NCBI RefSeq assembly: GCF_043196875.1
Contig: NZ_JBEBMX010000002.1
Coordinates: forward strand, 124,001-188,000
DNA from: Saccharospirillum sp043196875
GTDB lineage: Bacteria > Pseudomonadota > Gammaproteobacteria > Pseudomonadales > Natronospirillaceae
Direction: 5' to 3'
DNA: 64,000 nt
Shown: positions 1-8,084 of the stretch, piece by piece
Layout: each line of letters begins with the position of its first letter
How positions within the stretch are numbered: position 1 is the first letter of the stretch
Program-made: the position numbers and the translations under genes
Notes under the pieces: generated by a model
The model's database searches: none
What the model was told of the DNA's origin: nothing
What the model saw: the letters and a program-made list of their open reading frames with translations, nothing else

Positions 1-220
1 CCAATGGAAAGCAGTGAAAGTGTCATATCTTTTCAAAAACATCAACGATGTTTTTCATATTCTACAACCACTGAGCCGATTCGTATCCGGAATCGGTTTC
101 AGGTTGCATTATACCGGATTTTTTGCAGACGATGGGCGATGATGTGGGCAAGAAAATCAGCACCTTTTTCGGACAGAAATAACCTTCGATTCGGCCTCTT
201 GCCCGGTTTTGGTGCGTGAT
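1..220. other. Intergenic stretch without a supported gene
   Basis: No convincing coding region was found here. A short open frame on the + strand has no ribosome binding site and no recognisable family. A hairpin with 7-bp arms (CCGATTC at 76-82, GAATCGG at 90-96) lies about 125 bases past the stop of the leftward PilZ gene. It has no U-run, so a terminator role is uncertain. Confidence 0.5.
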
Positions 221-610
221 TTACTGGGATTCGGCTTCCATGGCTTCTATCAGTTTGCTGAGTTCGCGTTGCAGCGCTTCAGCGTCACCAAGGTTGACTT
301 CAACCAGTCGGCGCAGGTGCGAAGCAGTGTCCACATCCATGGACAGTATGCTGACTCCGCAGGCTTGTCGTTGTGGATGAACATAGGCGACGCTGATTTC
401 CATCTGCATTTCGACATCACCCTGATCGAGTCGAACCTTGAGCTCGCCGGTCTGGCCGGTCTCGATATAACCGGCGCCTTCATTCAGCATTACCAGGGCA
501 CCCTTAAGGCTGATATCGCGCAGTACGCCAGAGCACTGTACTTCACCGAAGTCGAGACTCACTCGGGCATCGAAACTGATGCGCTGGAAGCGGCGTTGTT
601 CTTTAGTCAT
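221..610 (-). CDS. PilZ domain protein (cyclic-di-GMP receptor candidate)
   Basis: A 129-residue single-domain PilZ protein. The N-terminus carries the arginine-rich RRFQR motif (residues 6-10) and, about 20 residues later, DISLKG, matching the D/NxSxxG half of the c-di-GMP site. Family knowledge: such proteins bind c-di-GMP and act on motility, biofilm or secretion partners. The target cannot be read from the sequence. A longer in-frame opening exists, but the ATG at 610 has a clear AGAGGAAG ribosome site and begins just before the PilZ motif. It is divergent from msrA and not in an obvious operon. Confidence 0.85.
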   Translation of the reverse strand: MTKEQRRFQRISFDARVSLDFGEVQCSGVLRDISLKGALVMLNEGAGYIETGQTGELKVRLDQGDVEMQMEISVAYVHPQRQACGVSILSMDVDTASHLRRLVEVNLGDAEALQRELSKLIEAMEAESQ

Positions 611-722
611 CAAGACTTCCTCTGAAGGTATTGAAAACACTATAGTTGGCGTGCATCTAGGGCGCAACGCGAGGCAAGCTTTGTCTGGCGAAGCCCATTT
701 TTCGACTGTCAGGAGTATTGAC

Positions 723-1343
723 ATGGCTCGATCCACCCAATTACCCAAGGCGGAAGACATACTGCCAGGCCGCTCTGAGCCGCTGGATGTTGATTATCAG
801 CATATGGTTCTGGACATAGATATGCGTGAAATGCCGGACGGGTGCGAGGAAATCCTGCTGGCCATGGGCTGTTTCTGGGGCGCTGAGCGTCATTTCTGGC
901 AGTTGCCGGGCGTGGTCAATACCGCTGTCGGCTATGCCGGTGGCGCAACACCTAACCCGACTTACGATGAAGTCTGCACCGGCCGTACTGGCCATACCGA
1001 GATTGTTCGGGTGGTTTACGATCCGGCGATATTGCCGCTGGAGAAATTACTGAAGTCGTTCTGGGAAGCGCACGATCCGACTCAGGGAATGCGTCAGGGT
1101 AACGATATCGGCACCCAGTACCGTTCAGCCGTCTACGGCGATGAAGCCCAGCTGGCGGTGGCCCGAGAGACGCAGGCGGTGTTCCAGAGTGAATTGGATC
1201 GATTGGATAAAGGCCCGATCACAACGGAGCTGGCACCCAAGCCGACCTTCTATTTTGCGGAAACCTACCACCAGCAATATCTCTACAAGAATCCGCTGGG
1301 CTATTGTGGCCTGAAAGGCACCGGCGCCGTCTGTCCGCTTTAA
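723..1343 (+). CDS. msrA: Peptide methionine sulfoxide reductase MsrA
   Basis: Reduces the S-epimer of methionine sulfoxide in proteins with thioredoxin as reductant, repairing oxidative damage in the cytosol. The catalytic GCFWG motif is at residues 49-53 with Cys50. The C-terminus carries further cysteines (YCGLKGTGAVCPL) in the positions of the resolving cysteines of the long, E. coli-like MsrA type. Its 206 residues match that type. The ATG at 723 follows an AGGAG ribosome site, so the longer upstream frame is not used. The stop codon overlaps that of convergent pyrF by 4 bases. Confidence 0.96.
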   Translation: MARSTQLPKAEDILPGRSEPLDVDYQHMVLDIDMREMPDGCEEILLAMGCFWGAERHFWQLPGVVNTAVGYAGGATPNPTYDEVCTGRTGHTEIVRVVYDPAILPLEKLLKSFWEAHDPTQGMRQGNDIGTQYRSAVYGDEAQLAVARETQAVFQSELDRLDKGPITTELAPKPTFYFAETYHQQYLYKNPLGYCGLKGTGAVCPL

Positions 1344-2155
1344 CGCCCCGACAGGGCATTGATCCGGTCGCGTAATGTCTGTGCTTCGTGCCGGGCGGCG
1401 GTGGCGAAATCGTCACCGTCGCTGGCATAGATGACCGACCGCGATGCATTGATCATCAGGCCGTGGCCTGGCGACGTCTGGCCATAACGAACAGTACCTT
1501 CCAAGTCTCCACCCTGAGCACCGATGCCGGGTACCAGCAAGGGTAAGTCCGGTGCTGCGGCGCGGATGCGCGCCATCTCTTGCGGTGCGGTTGCACCGAC
1601 GACCAGACACAGATTGCCGTATTTGTTCCAGACCTCCTGAGCTTGGCGGGCGACATGGATATAAAGCGGTTCGCCATCGATTAATCGGTCCTGGAAATCA
1701 GCGGCACTCGGATTTGATGTCCGGCACAACACGATCACCCCTTTGTCCTGATGCTCGGCAAAAGGCAGCACGGTATCGGCGCCCATATAGGGATTGACCG
1801 TTACCGCGTCGGCGCCGTAGTGCTCAAAGGCTTCACGGGCATACATGGCCGCTGTAGAGCCAATATCACCGCGTTTGGCATCGAGGATGACCGGGACCTC
1901 CGGATGCTGCTGTTTTATATAAGCAATGCTCGATTTCAGCTGATCTTCCGCAGCTTCCGCGGCGTGGTGAGCAAACTGGGGTTTGAAGGCGCATACCAGG
2001 TCGGCCGTCGCATCGACGATGGCGTTATTGAATTGCTCGATGGCATTGGCTTGCGCTTGCACAGCGGCGGGAAAACGTTCTCTAAAGGGGTCAAGTCCGA
2101 CGCACAGTTGAGTGCCGGCCTGCCAGCGAGCGTTAAGTTGTTCGATAAATGTCAT
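1340..2155 (-). CDS. pyrF: Orotidine 5'-phosphate decarboxylase PyrF (type 2)
   Basis: Decarboxylates OMP to UMP, the last step of de novo pyrimidine synthesis. The active-site motif DAKRGDIGSTA and the N-terminal LCVGLDP mark the longer type 2 subfamily. At 271 residues it fits that subfamily and not the roughly 230-residue E. coli type. The start at 2155 gives the conserved MTFIEQL opening. It lies 15 bases downstream of argA on the same strand, so the two may be co-transcribed. Its end meets msrA tail to tail. Confidence 0.95.
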   Translation of the reverse strand: MTFIEQLNARWQAGTQLCVGLDPFRERFPAAVQAQANAIEQFNNAIVDATADLVCAFKPQFAHHAAEAAEDQLKSSIAYIKQQHPEVPVILDAKRGDIGSTAAMYAREAFEHYGADAVTVNPYMGADTVLPFAEHQDKGVIVLCRTSNPSAADFQDRLIDGEPLYIHVARQAQEVWNKYGNLCLVVGATAPQEMARIRAAAPDLPLLVPGIGAQGGDLEGTVRYGQTSPGHGLMINASRSVIYASDGDDFATAARHEAQTLRDRINALSGR

Positions 2156-2170
2156 GCGGTATCCGATGGC

Positions 2171-3439
2171 TTAAAGCGTTTTAAAGTAGACTTTTGAATT
2201 GCGCTGATAGTTGTACAACCGCTGCCGACCTGGCGGCAGTTCGCCAACCTCGGCTGGTTCAAAGCCGCGTTCGGCAAACCAGTGTGCGGTTTGGGTGGTC
2301 AGCACAAAGAGTCGTTCGATGCGTGCCTGACGGGCACGCTTTTCCAGCGCCGCCAGCAACGCATCGCCACGACCGGATTGGCGATAGTCCGGATGCACTG
2401 CGACACAGGCCAGTTCTGCAACCGCCGGGTCGCTATCAATCATGGGGTAGAGCGCTGCACAGCCGACGATCATGCCGTCGCGCTCGTTGACGTAAAAGTG
2501 GTCGATCTCATTTTCCAGTTTTTCCCGGTCACGACGAACCAGAATGCCGCGTTCTTCGAGCGGCTGTAACAACGCCAGAATGCCGTTGATATCGTCAGTG
2601 CGGGCGGCGCGGAAGGTATCGTAGCGATCGCGTGCGACCAGGGTGCCGACACCATCGCGGGTGAAGAGTTCGGCGAGCAGGGCGCCATCCTGATTGCCGT
2701 CGATGACATGGCAGCGGCCGATGCCGGCATCGCTGGCAGCCAGGGCGGCCTGCAATTCGCGACTGCCTGCTTGATTAGGCTCGGCCCGTTGCAGACACTG
2801 ACCCAGCTCGAATGCGGTCAGTTCTTTTTGTTGTTCGGTTAAGGGCAGCGGGTCATCGCCAATGATGACCAGCTTGTCGGCATCCAGACGGCGTGCGGTT
2901 TCGACCAGCAAATGGTCGGGTGCCAGATAGAAAACTTCGCCGGTGACCGAATAGCCCAGCGGCGGTAACAACACAATATGGCCCTGATCAAGGTGCGTGC
3001 GAATGGCTTGATGGTCAACGCGCCGAACCCGCCCCTGTGCCTGCAAATCACAACCATCGACGACGCCGGCCGGGCGGGCGGTGACAAAGTTGCCGCCAAT
3101 AACGCGAATGCGGGCGCCGTGCATCGGCGAGTTGGATAATCCCTGGGTGAAGTGCGCTTCCAGGCGTGAACGCCAGTGACCAATTCGCGCCAGGATGTCA
3201 TCCATGGTGGCGACGTCGATCTGCGCTTCGCTGTCGAGCCGTGCGCCATCCGCATCTTCGGCATCGAAGCCGATGACCAATTTCAGGCCCAGGCTATTGA
3301 GCAGCGCAAGGTCGGGAACCAGTGACTGAATGGCGGCCGAATCCAACACCTTGCCACGTAACCAGATGACCGCAGTCTTGCCGCGATAGGCATGAATGTA
3401 AGGGGCACTGTTGCGGAAGAGTCGGACGAAATCGGTCAA
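2171..3439 (-). CDS. argA: Amino-acid N-acetyltransferase ArgA (N-acetylglutamate synthase)
   Basis: Acetylates glutamate with acetyl-CoA, the first step of arginine synthesis. An N-terminal amino-acid-kinase-like domain (about residues 1-280) is followed by a GNAT domain containing IVGCAALYP, ACVAVHPDYR and LFVLTTQTAHWF, very close to E. coli ArgA. The 422-residue length is normal. The start is TTG at 3439, supported by the conserved opening MTDFVRLFRNSAPYI and an AGGAGG nine bases upstream. Oddity: the HG(S/A)RPQI loop of the kinase-like domain is replaced by IGFDAEDADG. The catalytic GNAT half looks intact, so loss would affect arginine sensing more than catalysis (inference). Confidence 0.93.
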   Translation of the reverse strand: MTDFVRLFRNSAPYIHAYRGKTAVIWLRGKVLDSAAIQSLVPDLALLNSLGLKLVIGFDAEDADGARLDSEAQIDVATMDDILARIGHWRSRLEAHFTQGLSNSPMHGARIRVIGGNFVTARPAGVVDGCDLQAQGRVRRVDHQAIRTHLDQGHIVLLPPLGYSVTGEVFYLAPDHLLVETARRLDADKLVIIGDDPLPLTEQQKELTAFELGQCLQRAEPNQAGSRELQAALAASDAGIGRCHVIDGNQDGALLAELFTRDGVGTLVARDRYDTFRAARTDDINGILALLQPLEERGILVRRDREKLENEIDHFYVNERDGMIVGCAALYPMIDSDPAVAELACVAVHPDYRQSGRGDALLAALEKRARQARIERLFVLTTQTAHWFAERGFEPAEVGELPPGRQRLYNYQRNSKVYFKTL

Positions 3440-3446
3440 GGGAAGT

Positions 3447-3465
3447 GGCCTCCTGTGTGGAGGCC
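3447..3465 (-). promoter_or_regulatory. Hairpin enclosing the argA ribosome binding site
   Basis: Perfect 7-bp arms (GGCCTCC / GGAGGCC) with a 5-base loop lie in the crp-argA spacer. Read on the - strand, the second arm contains the AGGAGG ribosome site of argA, and the TTG start follows nine bases later. The hairpin could mask initiation. It also sits where a crp terminator would be, but no U-run follows. Confidence 0.5.
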
Positions 3466-3501
3466 CATGATAACGAATTCAGCCAGGACTAGGGAGCCTG
3501 C

Positions 3502-4149
3502 TTAACGCTGTTGGAAGAATTCGCGCGAACCGAACACCACCATGGTTTTACCCTTGACGCTGACCAGGCCCTGCTCTTCGAGACTTTTCAAAACCCGGCC
3601 GACCATTTCGCGTGAGCAGCCAACGATACGGCCGATTTCCTGGCGGGTGATTTTGATCTGCATGCCTTCAGGATGGGTCATGGCATCGGGCTGGTGGCAC
3701 AGATCGAGCAGCGTGCGGGCAACCCGGCCGGTGACGTCCAGAAAGGCCAGATCGCCGACTTTGCGCGTGGTGGCTCGCAATCGGCTGGCCATCTGTTCGC
3801 CAATAAAATACAGAATGCGCGCGTCGTCATGGGTGATTTCGCGGAACTTGTTATAGGAAATCTCAGCGACTTCGCATTCGGTTTTGGTTTTAACCCAGGC
3901 CGAGCGTGTTTCCAGAGAATCAAACAGACCCAACTCACCGAAAAAGTCGCCGGTATTGAGATAGGACATGATCATCTCGCGGCCATCGTCATCTTCGATG
4001 ATGACCGAAACCGTGCCTTTGATGATGTAAAAAAGCGAGTCGCTCTTGTCGCCAGCATAGATCAGCGTGGTCTTTGACGGATAACGTCGGCGGTGACATT
4101 GCGACAGGAAATAATCGAGGTGAGGATGTTCCAGTGGCTGTTTGACCAT
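3502..4149 (-). CDS. crp: cAMP-activated global transcriptional regulator CRP/Vfr
   Basis: A 215-residue CRP-family regulator. The N-terminal cyclic-nucleotide-binding domain contains GELGLF and RSAWVKTK, the phosphate-binding region of cAMP-binding CRPs. The C-terminal winged helix contains ITRQEIGRIVGCSREMVGRV, almost the same as the E. coli CRP recognition helix. It probably controls carbon use and, as for Vfr, motility and virulence-type traits. It is divergent from the OsmC-like yhfA, the same neighbour as in enterobacteria. argA follows on the same strand after 62 bases. Confidence 0.96.
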   Translation of the reverse strand: MVKQPLEHPHLDYFLSQCHRRRYPSKTTLIYAGDKSDSLFYIIKGTVSVIIEDDDGREMIMSYLNTGDFFGELGLFDSLETRSAWVKTKTECEVAEISYNKFREITHDDARILYFIGEQMASRLRATTRKVGDLAFLDVTGRVARTLLDLCHQPDAMTHPEGMQIKITRQEIGRIVGCSREMVGRVLKSLEEQGLVSVKGKTMVVFGSREFFQQR

Positions 4150-4285
4150 AGTACGAGTCGTTCCTGTTTTCGTATGGCCCGGGCGACCGCATGCTGACCG
4201 GGGCCTGTTGTCCTTAAGATGGGCCTGCTGTTACCTATGAACCGGGCCGATCCAAGCGGAATAGAATAAGTGACGGTATCTAACG

Positions 4286-4300
4286 TGCCTTGTCAAGGCA
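4286..4300. promoter_or_regulatory. Palindrome in the crp-yhfA intergenic region
   Basis: TGCCTTG-T-CAAGGCA is a perfect palindrome with 7-base arms about 130 bases from both gene starts. It does not match the CRP consensus (TGTGA-N6-TCACA). It may be an operator for an unidentified regulator. Support is symmetry and location only. Confidence 0.35.
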
Positions 4301-4390
4301 TTATGGGCGAAGGGTCCTTCTCTGGCTACGGCTCCGACGAATTTGTCTTAATACCGTCCTATCCGAACCCAACGCTGTGTTAATCTTCGC

Positions 4391-4405
4391 CGACATAAGA
4401 TGTCG
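4391..4405. promoter_or_regulatory. Small inverted repeat in the yhfA leader
   Basis: CGACAT-AAG-ATGTCG lies 22 bases upstream of the TTG start of the OsmC-like gene. It could form an mRNA hairpin just before the ribosome site or bind a dimeric regulator. No known motif was recognised. Confidence 0.3.
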
Positions 4406-4427
4406 TTAACAGTGGAGAAAGTGAAAA

Positions 4428-4847
4428 TTGAAGGCAAACATTCAATGGGCCGGCGATAAGGCTTTCAAATATACATCAGACAGTGGTCATCAGGGTTTTA
4501 TGGACGGCGCCGCCAAAGACGGCGGTGACAGTCGTGGTCCCAGCCCGATGGAGATGGTGCTGTGCGGTCTGGGTGGTTGTACCAGCTATGACGTGGTCAA
4601 CATCCTGCGTAAAGGTCGCCAGGATGTGGTCGATTGTCAGGCACAACTGGAAGCGGAACGGGCCGATACCGTGCCCGCCGTTTTTACCCGCATTCATGTT
4701 CATTTCATCGTCAGTGGTCATGATCTGAAAGCCAGCCAGGTAGAACGGGCGGTTAAATTGTCGGCTGAAAAATATTGTTCAGCGTCGATGATGTTGGAAA
4801 AAGGGGGTGTTGAAATCACTCACAGCTTTGAGGTGGTTGAGCTTTGA
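4428..4847 (+). CDS. yhfA: OsmC family protein, YhfA type
   Basis: A 139-residue OsmC/Ohr-fold protein close to E. coli YhfA. Shared stretches include SPMEMVL, KGRQDVVDC and LSAEKYCS. The two conserved redox cysteines are Cys51 (GGCTS) and Cys117 (KYCS), as expected for thiol peroxidases of this fold. The YhfA branch itself has no firmly assigned substrate. The start is a TTG, chosen because it aligns with the family N-terminus (MKANIQW) and follows a GGAGAAAG sequence. No ATG lies nearby in frame. Divergence from crp is conserved across gammaproteobacteria. Confidence 0.88.
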   Translation: MKANIQWAGDKAFKYTSDSGHQGFMDGAAKDGGDSRGPSPMEMVLCGLGGCTSYDVVNILRKGRQDVVDCQAQLEAERADTVPAVFTRIHVHFIVSGHDLKASQVERAVKLSAEKYCSASMMLEKGGVEITHSFEVVEL

Positions 4848-4917
4848 TTTTTTGTTCAGTGTCAGCCAGGGTCCGTCGTCCTGAATTCATCATGCTGACC
4901 AGTGGGAGTTTTGTCAG

Positions 4918-5727
4918 ATGACCGACGAATTGCGTTTGCATGGTTTTAATAATCTAACCAAGTCGCTGAGCTTTAATATTTACGATATTAATTACGCCAA
5001 GACCGAACAGCATCAAGACGAATACATTGCTTATATTGATGAGGTCTACAACGCTGATCGTCTGACTGACATCCTGACTCAGGTGACGGAAATCATTGGC
5101 GCCAATGTCTTGAATGTTGCACGCCAGGATTACGAACCGCATGGTGCCAGCGTCACCATTTTGATTTCCGAATACCCTGTTGATGCTGATGAAGACCATG
5201 GCGAGGCGTCACCCGGTCCGATGCCGGATTCGGTCGTCGCTCATCTCGATAAAAGCCACATTACTGTTCATACCTATCCGGAAAGTCATCCGGATAATGG
5301 CATTTCCACTTTCAGAGCCGATATTGATGTCAGTACCTGCGGTGTTATCTCACCGTTAAAAGCGCTGAATTTTCTGATTCATTCTTTCGACAGCGACATC
5401 GTCACCATGGATTATCGCGTGCGTGGTTTTACTCGCGACGTCGATGGTCGCAAGCATTACATCGACCATGAAATCAACTCCATCCAGAATTATCTGGCGC
5501 AAGACACTAAAGCTGCTTACGAAATGATCGATGTAAACATCTATCAGGAGAATATTTTCCACACCAAAATGCTGCTGAAAGATTTTCAGCTGGATAATTA
5601 CCTCTTTGGCAGCGGTGCGGAAGAGTTCCCCGAGGCAGAGCAAAAACAGATCATGCAAGCCTTGTGGCGGGAGATGCAGGAGATCTTTTACTCGCGCAAT
5701 ATGAGCAATGGCCCGGGTCCGGTCTAG
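4918..5727 (+). CDS. speD: S-adenosylmethionine decarboxylase proenzyme SpeD
   Basis: Makes decarboxylated AdoMet, the aminopropyl donor for spermidine. The protein self-cleaves between Lys112 and Ser113 (HLDK-SH) to form the pyruvoyl cofactor on the new alpha-chain serine. The following ESHPDNGISTFRADID and STCGVISPLKALNFLIH stretches nearly match E. coli SpeD. Its 269 residues are typical of the proteobacterial type. ATG at 4918 comes 70 bases after yhfA, with GTGGGAG upstream. No speE is next to it. Confidence 0.96.
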   Translation: MTDELRLHGFNNLTKSLSFNIYDINYAKTEQHQDEYIAYIDEVYNADRLTDILTQVTEIIGANVLNVARQDYEPHGASVTILISEYPVDADEDHGEASPGPMPDSVVAHLDKSHITVHTYPESHPDNGISTFRADIDVSTCGVISPLKALNFLIHSFDSDIVTMDYRVRGFTRDVDGRKHYIDHEINSIQNYLAQDTKAAYEMIDVNIYQENIFHTKMLLKDFQLDNYLFGSGAEEFPEAEQKQIMQALWREMQEIFYSRNMSNGPGPV

Positions 5728-5901
5728 GTAAAGACTGACAAAACCCTGACAAAGCAAGTAAAGTGTGATCTGAATCGCCAAACCGTGGTAGACCGGCTGG
5801 GCGAGGTAGGTAAACTGGGGAAGTGACCTTCGGCGGCGTTAGGGAAACCGTCATGAGGCAACAACATAATAACGATAAGCCACTGTGGAGCGAACTATCC
5901 T

Positions 5902-7377
5902 ATGGGCCAGGAAATTGAACTGAAATTGAGCATCCAGAAGGATGCGACGGCAGCTTTTAAAGCCCATCCGCTCTTGGCCGGGTTGGACAGCCGTTCGCAA
6001 TATCTGGAAAACCGCTACTACGATACGGTCGATCAGCGTTTAACCGCCGCGGGCGCTGCTTTGCGGTTGCGCAAATCCGCCGATCAGTGGGTTCAGACTC
6101 TGAAAACCCGTGGCTCTAATATTGGCGGCTTGCACCAGCGCGATGAATGGGAAGTTGAACGCGCTGACGGCACGCTGGATTTGTCCGTTTTGCCAGCCGA
6201 TCAACTGCCCGCCAATGTGACCGAAGCCGAACTGAAACCTTTATTTGCCACTCACTTTCATCGCCACCGCTGGATGGTGTCACACCAGGGCGCGGAGATT
6301 GAAGTGGTCCTTGATGAAGGCAAAATTTTGACCGAAACCCAGCAGCAGGCGATCAGCGAAGTTGAGCTGGAGCTAAAAAGCGGCGAGTTACCGGCGTTGC
6401 TGGATCTGGCGTTGAATTTTACCGAGAGCGTACCACTGGTGCCGTCTGATTTGTCCAAGGCCGAACGCGGCTATCGCTTGTTGGATGGTAATGCCTCTTT
6501 GAATATTCCGTTGCCGGCCATCGTTGCCCAGCAAAGCATGGAGAGCGCCTTCTGTGCGTTGATGGGTTATGAGCTGGAACGTTTGCAGTCGCACTGGGAT
6601 CTGTTCTGGATCAGTCAGCAATGGCGTCACCTCCAGGCGTTGCTGGTGACACTGGGCAATATTCAGACCGAGATGGAATGGTTCGAAGACATCCTGCCGA
6701 CCGAGCACAGCCAGCGTTTTACCGCCTGGGTGATCTGGCTTGAAGAAGCGATTCGTCCTTTGGTGTCCTGGTGGCCGGCGTGCTTTGCGCTCAGTCGCGA
6801 TGCGCGCAGCGAGCCGGAGAACATTGCGGTCAGTCTGCAACAGGCCAAGGCGATGCGGGCTCTGAATGGCATTGAAGCTTTAGCGCGTAATCCGCGTTTC
6901 GGTCACACCCTGATGTCGATGACCAGTTGGTTGCACACGCGCGCCTGGCGCTCAGAGCAAGAGAGCTGTCATCGCTATGCCGGCGAAGAAGCGGTCAGCG
7001 ATGGCCTGGACCGCTCCCTGTCGTCTGCCTGGCAGGCGTTTAATCCTGACCAGTTTGCCGGCAGCGCCAGCCATGCCCTGACGCAATATCCGGCGGTGCA
7101 CCGATTGCTGATGCTGTGCCAGTACTTTAATTCTCTGTACGGCGAGCAATTGAATCACTATCAGGAAGAACTGCAGGCGTTGGAAGATAACCTGTCCAAA
7201 CTGTCGGCGATCGATGTGGTCAGTCGTCTGCGTGAATGGCTGGATGAGTTGCCGATGGAACAGCAGGCATCGGTTTATTCCTGGACACGTTCCAAGCCGG
7301 TATTGCTGCGTGATATCAAGCAATTGGCCGGTCGTCTGTTTGATTCGCGCGAAGTAGCTGCTCCCATCCGCGCTTGA
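5902..7377 (+). CDS. ygiF: CYTH-CHAD domain protein, YgiF-type inorganic triphosphatase
   Basis: The CYTH domain (about residues 1-200) opens with MGQEIELKL, the ExExK metal/triphosphate motif, and contains GGLHQRDEWEVE as in E. coli YgiF. A helical C-terminal region of about 280 residues fits a divergent CHAD domain. YgiF-type enzymes hydrolyse inorganic tripolyphosphate, while CHAD domains are linked to polyphosphate binding. At 491 residues it is longer than E. coli YgiF. ATG at 5902 is preceded by a weak GTGGAG. It converges with coq7 across a heptamer repeat. Confidence 0.85.
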   Translation: MGQEIELKLSIQKDATAAFKAHPLLAGLDSRSQYLENRYYDTVDQRLTAAGAALRLRKSADQWVQTLKTRGSNIGGLHQRDEWEVERADGTLDLSVLPADQLPANVTEAELKPLFATHFHRHRWMVSHQGAEIEVVLDEGKILTETQQQAISEVELELKSGELPALLDLALNFTESVPLVPSDLSKAERGYRLLDGNASLNIPLPAIVAQQSMESAFCALMGYELERLQSHWDLFWISQQWRHLQALLVTLGNIQTEMEWFEDILPTEHSQRFTAWVIWLEEAIRPLVSWWPACFALSRDARSEPENIAVSLQQAKAMRALNGIEALARNPRFGHTLMSMTSWLHTRAWRSEQESCHRYAGEEAVSDGLDRSLSSAWQAFNPDQFAGSASHALTQYPAVHRLLMLCQYFNSLYGEQLNHYQEELQALEDNLSKLSAIDVVSRLREWLDELPMEQQASVYSWTRSKPVLLRDIKQLAGRLFDSREVAAPIRA

Positions 7378-7405
7378 ATCTCCCCGGGAGACGGCTAGTA
7401 TTCAG

Positions 7406-7443
7406 CGTCTCCCGTCTCCCGTCTCCCGTCTCCCGTCTCCCGT
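7406..7443. repeat. CGTCTCC tandem heptamer repeat
   Basis: Five exact copies of CGTCTCC (7406-7440) plus a partial copy run up to the stop codon of coq7. An inverted piece, GGGAGACG at 7386-7393, can pair with CGTCTCCC at 7406-7413 across a 12-base loop. The array fills nearly the whole space between the convergent ygiF and coq7 genes. It may act as a bidirectional barrier or be a slippage-prone simple repeat. Confidence 0.9.
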
Positions 7444-8084
7444 TACAGCCGATAAACGCTGCGCGTCATCACCTTGGAAATAGCGGTCATCAGCTGCTTG
7501 ACCGGTTCAGGAAATACCTGTCCTCCGGCGGCAATGGCGTTGTGCGAATGACGTTCTTCATCCTCGAGCATCTGCTGCAGGATGGCGCGACTGCGCGGAT
7601 CCCGGTCACCAATCTGTTCCAGATGATCGCGCAGGTGACCGCTGACCTGGTCTTCCGTCGCAGCGACAAACCCGAGTGACCAGCGATCACCCGCCACACC
7701 CGCACCCGCACCAAGCGCAAACGACAACGCATAGAACAGCGGATTCAGCAGACTGGTGTGTCCGCCCAGTTCATTAACACGTTGCTCGCACCAGGCCAGA
7801 TGATCCAGCTCTTCATCGGCGGCCTGCTGCATGGATTCACGCACCTGTGGCAAGCGCGCCGTAGTCGCCTGCCCTTGATAGAGCGCCTGAGCGCAGACTT
7901 CACCGGTGTGGTTGATGCGCATCAGTCCGGCGAAGTGTCGTCGCTCATCATCGCTCAGTTCCGGAGCCTCAAAAGGCTTCCCCGGTGATGGGTTGGCGGC
8001 GCCGACGGCCCCGGGCGTTAAGGTCTTCAGCGCGTTGTCGAGTTTGTCGAACAAACGATCAGAAAAAGAGAGACTTCTTGACAT
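7443..8084 (-). CDS. coq7: Ubiquinone biosynthesis hydroxylase Coq7
   Basis: The 2-polyprenyl-3-methyl-6-methoxy-benzoquinone monooxygenase of ubiquinone synthesis, a membrane-associated di-iron enzyme. Iron ligands are visible in INHTGEVCAQALY, DEELDHLAW, ATEDQV and EDEERHSHN, the ExxH-type pairs of the family. Its 213 residues match bacterial Coq7. The ATG at 8084 lies inside the last codons of the upstream hybrid kinase (26-base overlap), so translation is probably coupled. The stop codon touches the CGTCTCC repeat. Confidence 0.95.
   Translation of the reverse strand: MSRSLSFSDRLFDKLDNALKTLTPGAVGAANPSPGKPFEAPELSDDERRHFAGLMRINHTGEVCAQALYQGQATTARLPQVRESMQQAADEELDHLAWCEQRVNELGGHTSLLNPLFYALSFALGAGAGVAGDRWSLGFVAATEDQVSGHLRDHLEQIGDRDPRSRAILQQMLEDEERHSHNAIAAGGQVFPEPVKQLMTAISKVMTRSVYRL

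Noticed and set aside
4..219. 71-codon open frame at the left edge
   Set aside because: No ribosome site, no recognisable motif and irregular composition.
7406..7443. CGTCTCC array as a CRISPR or phage attachment site
   Set aside because: Repeats are 7 bases with no spacers, and no cas or integrase gene is near.
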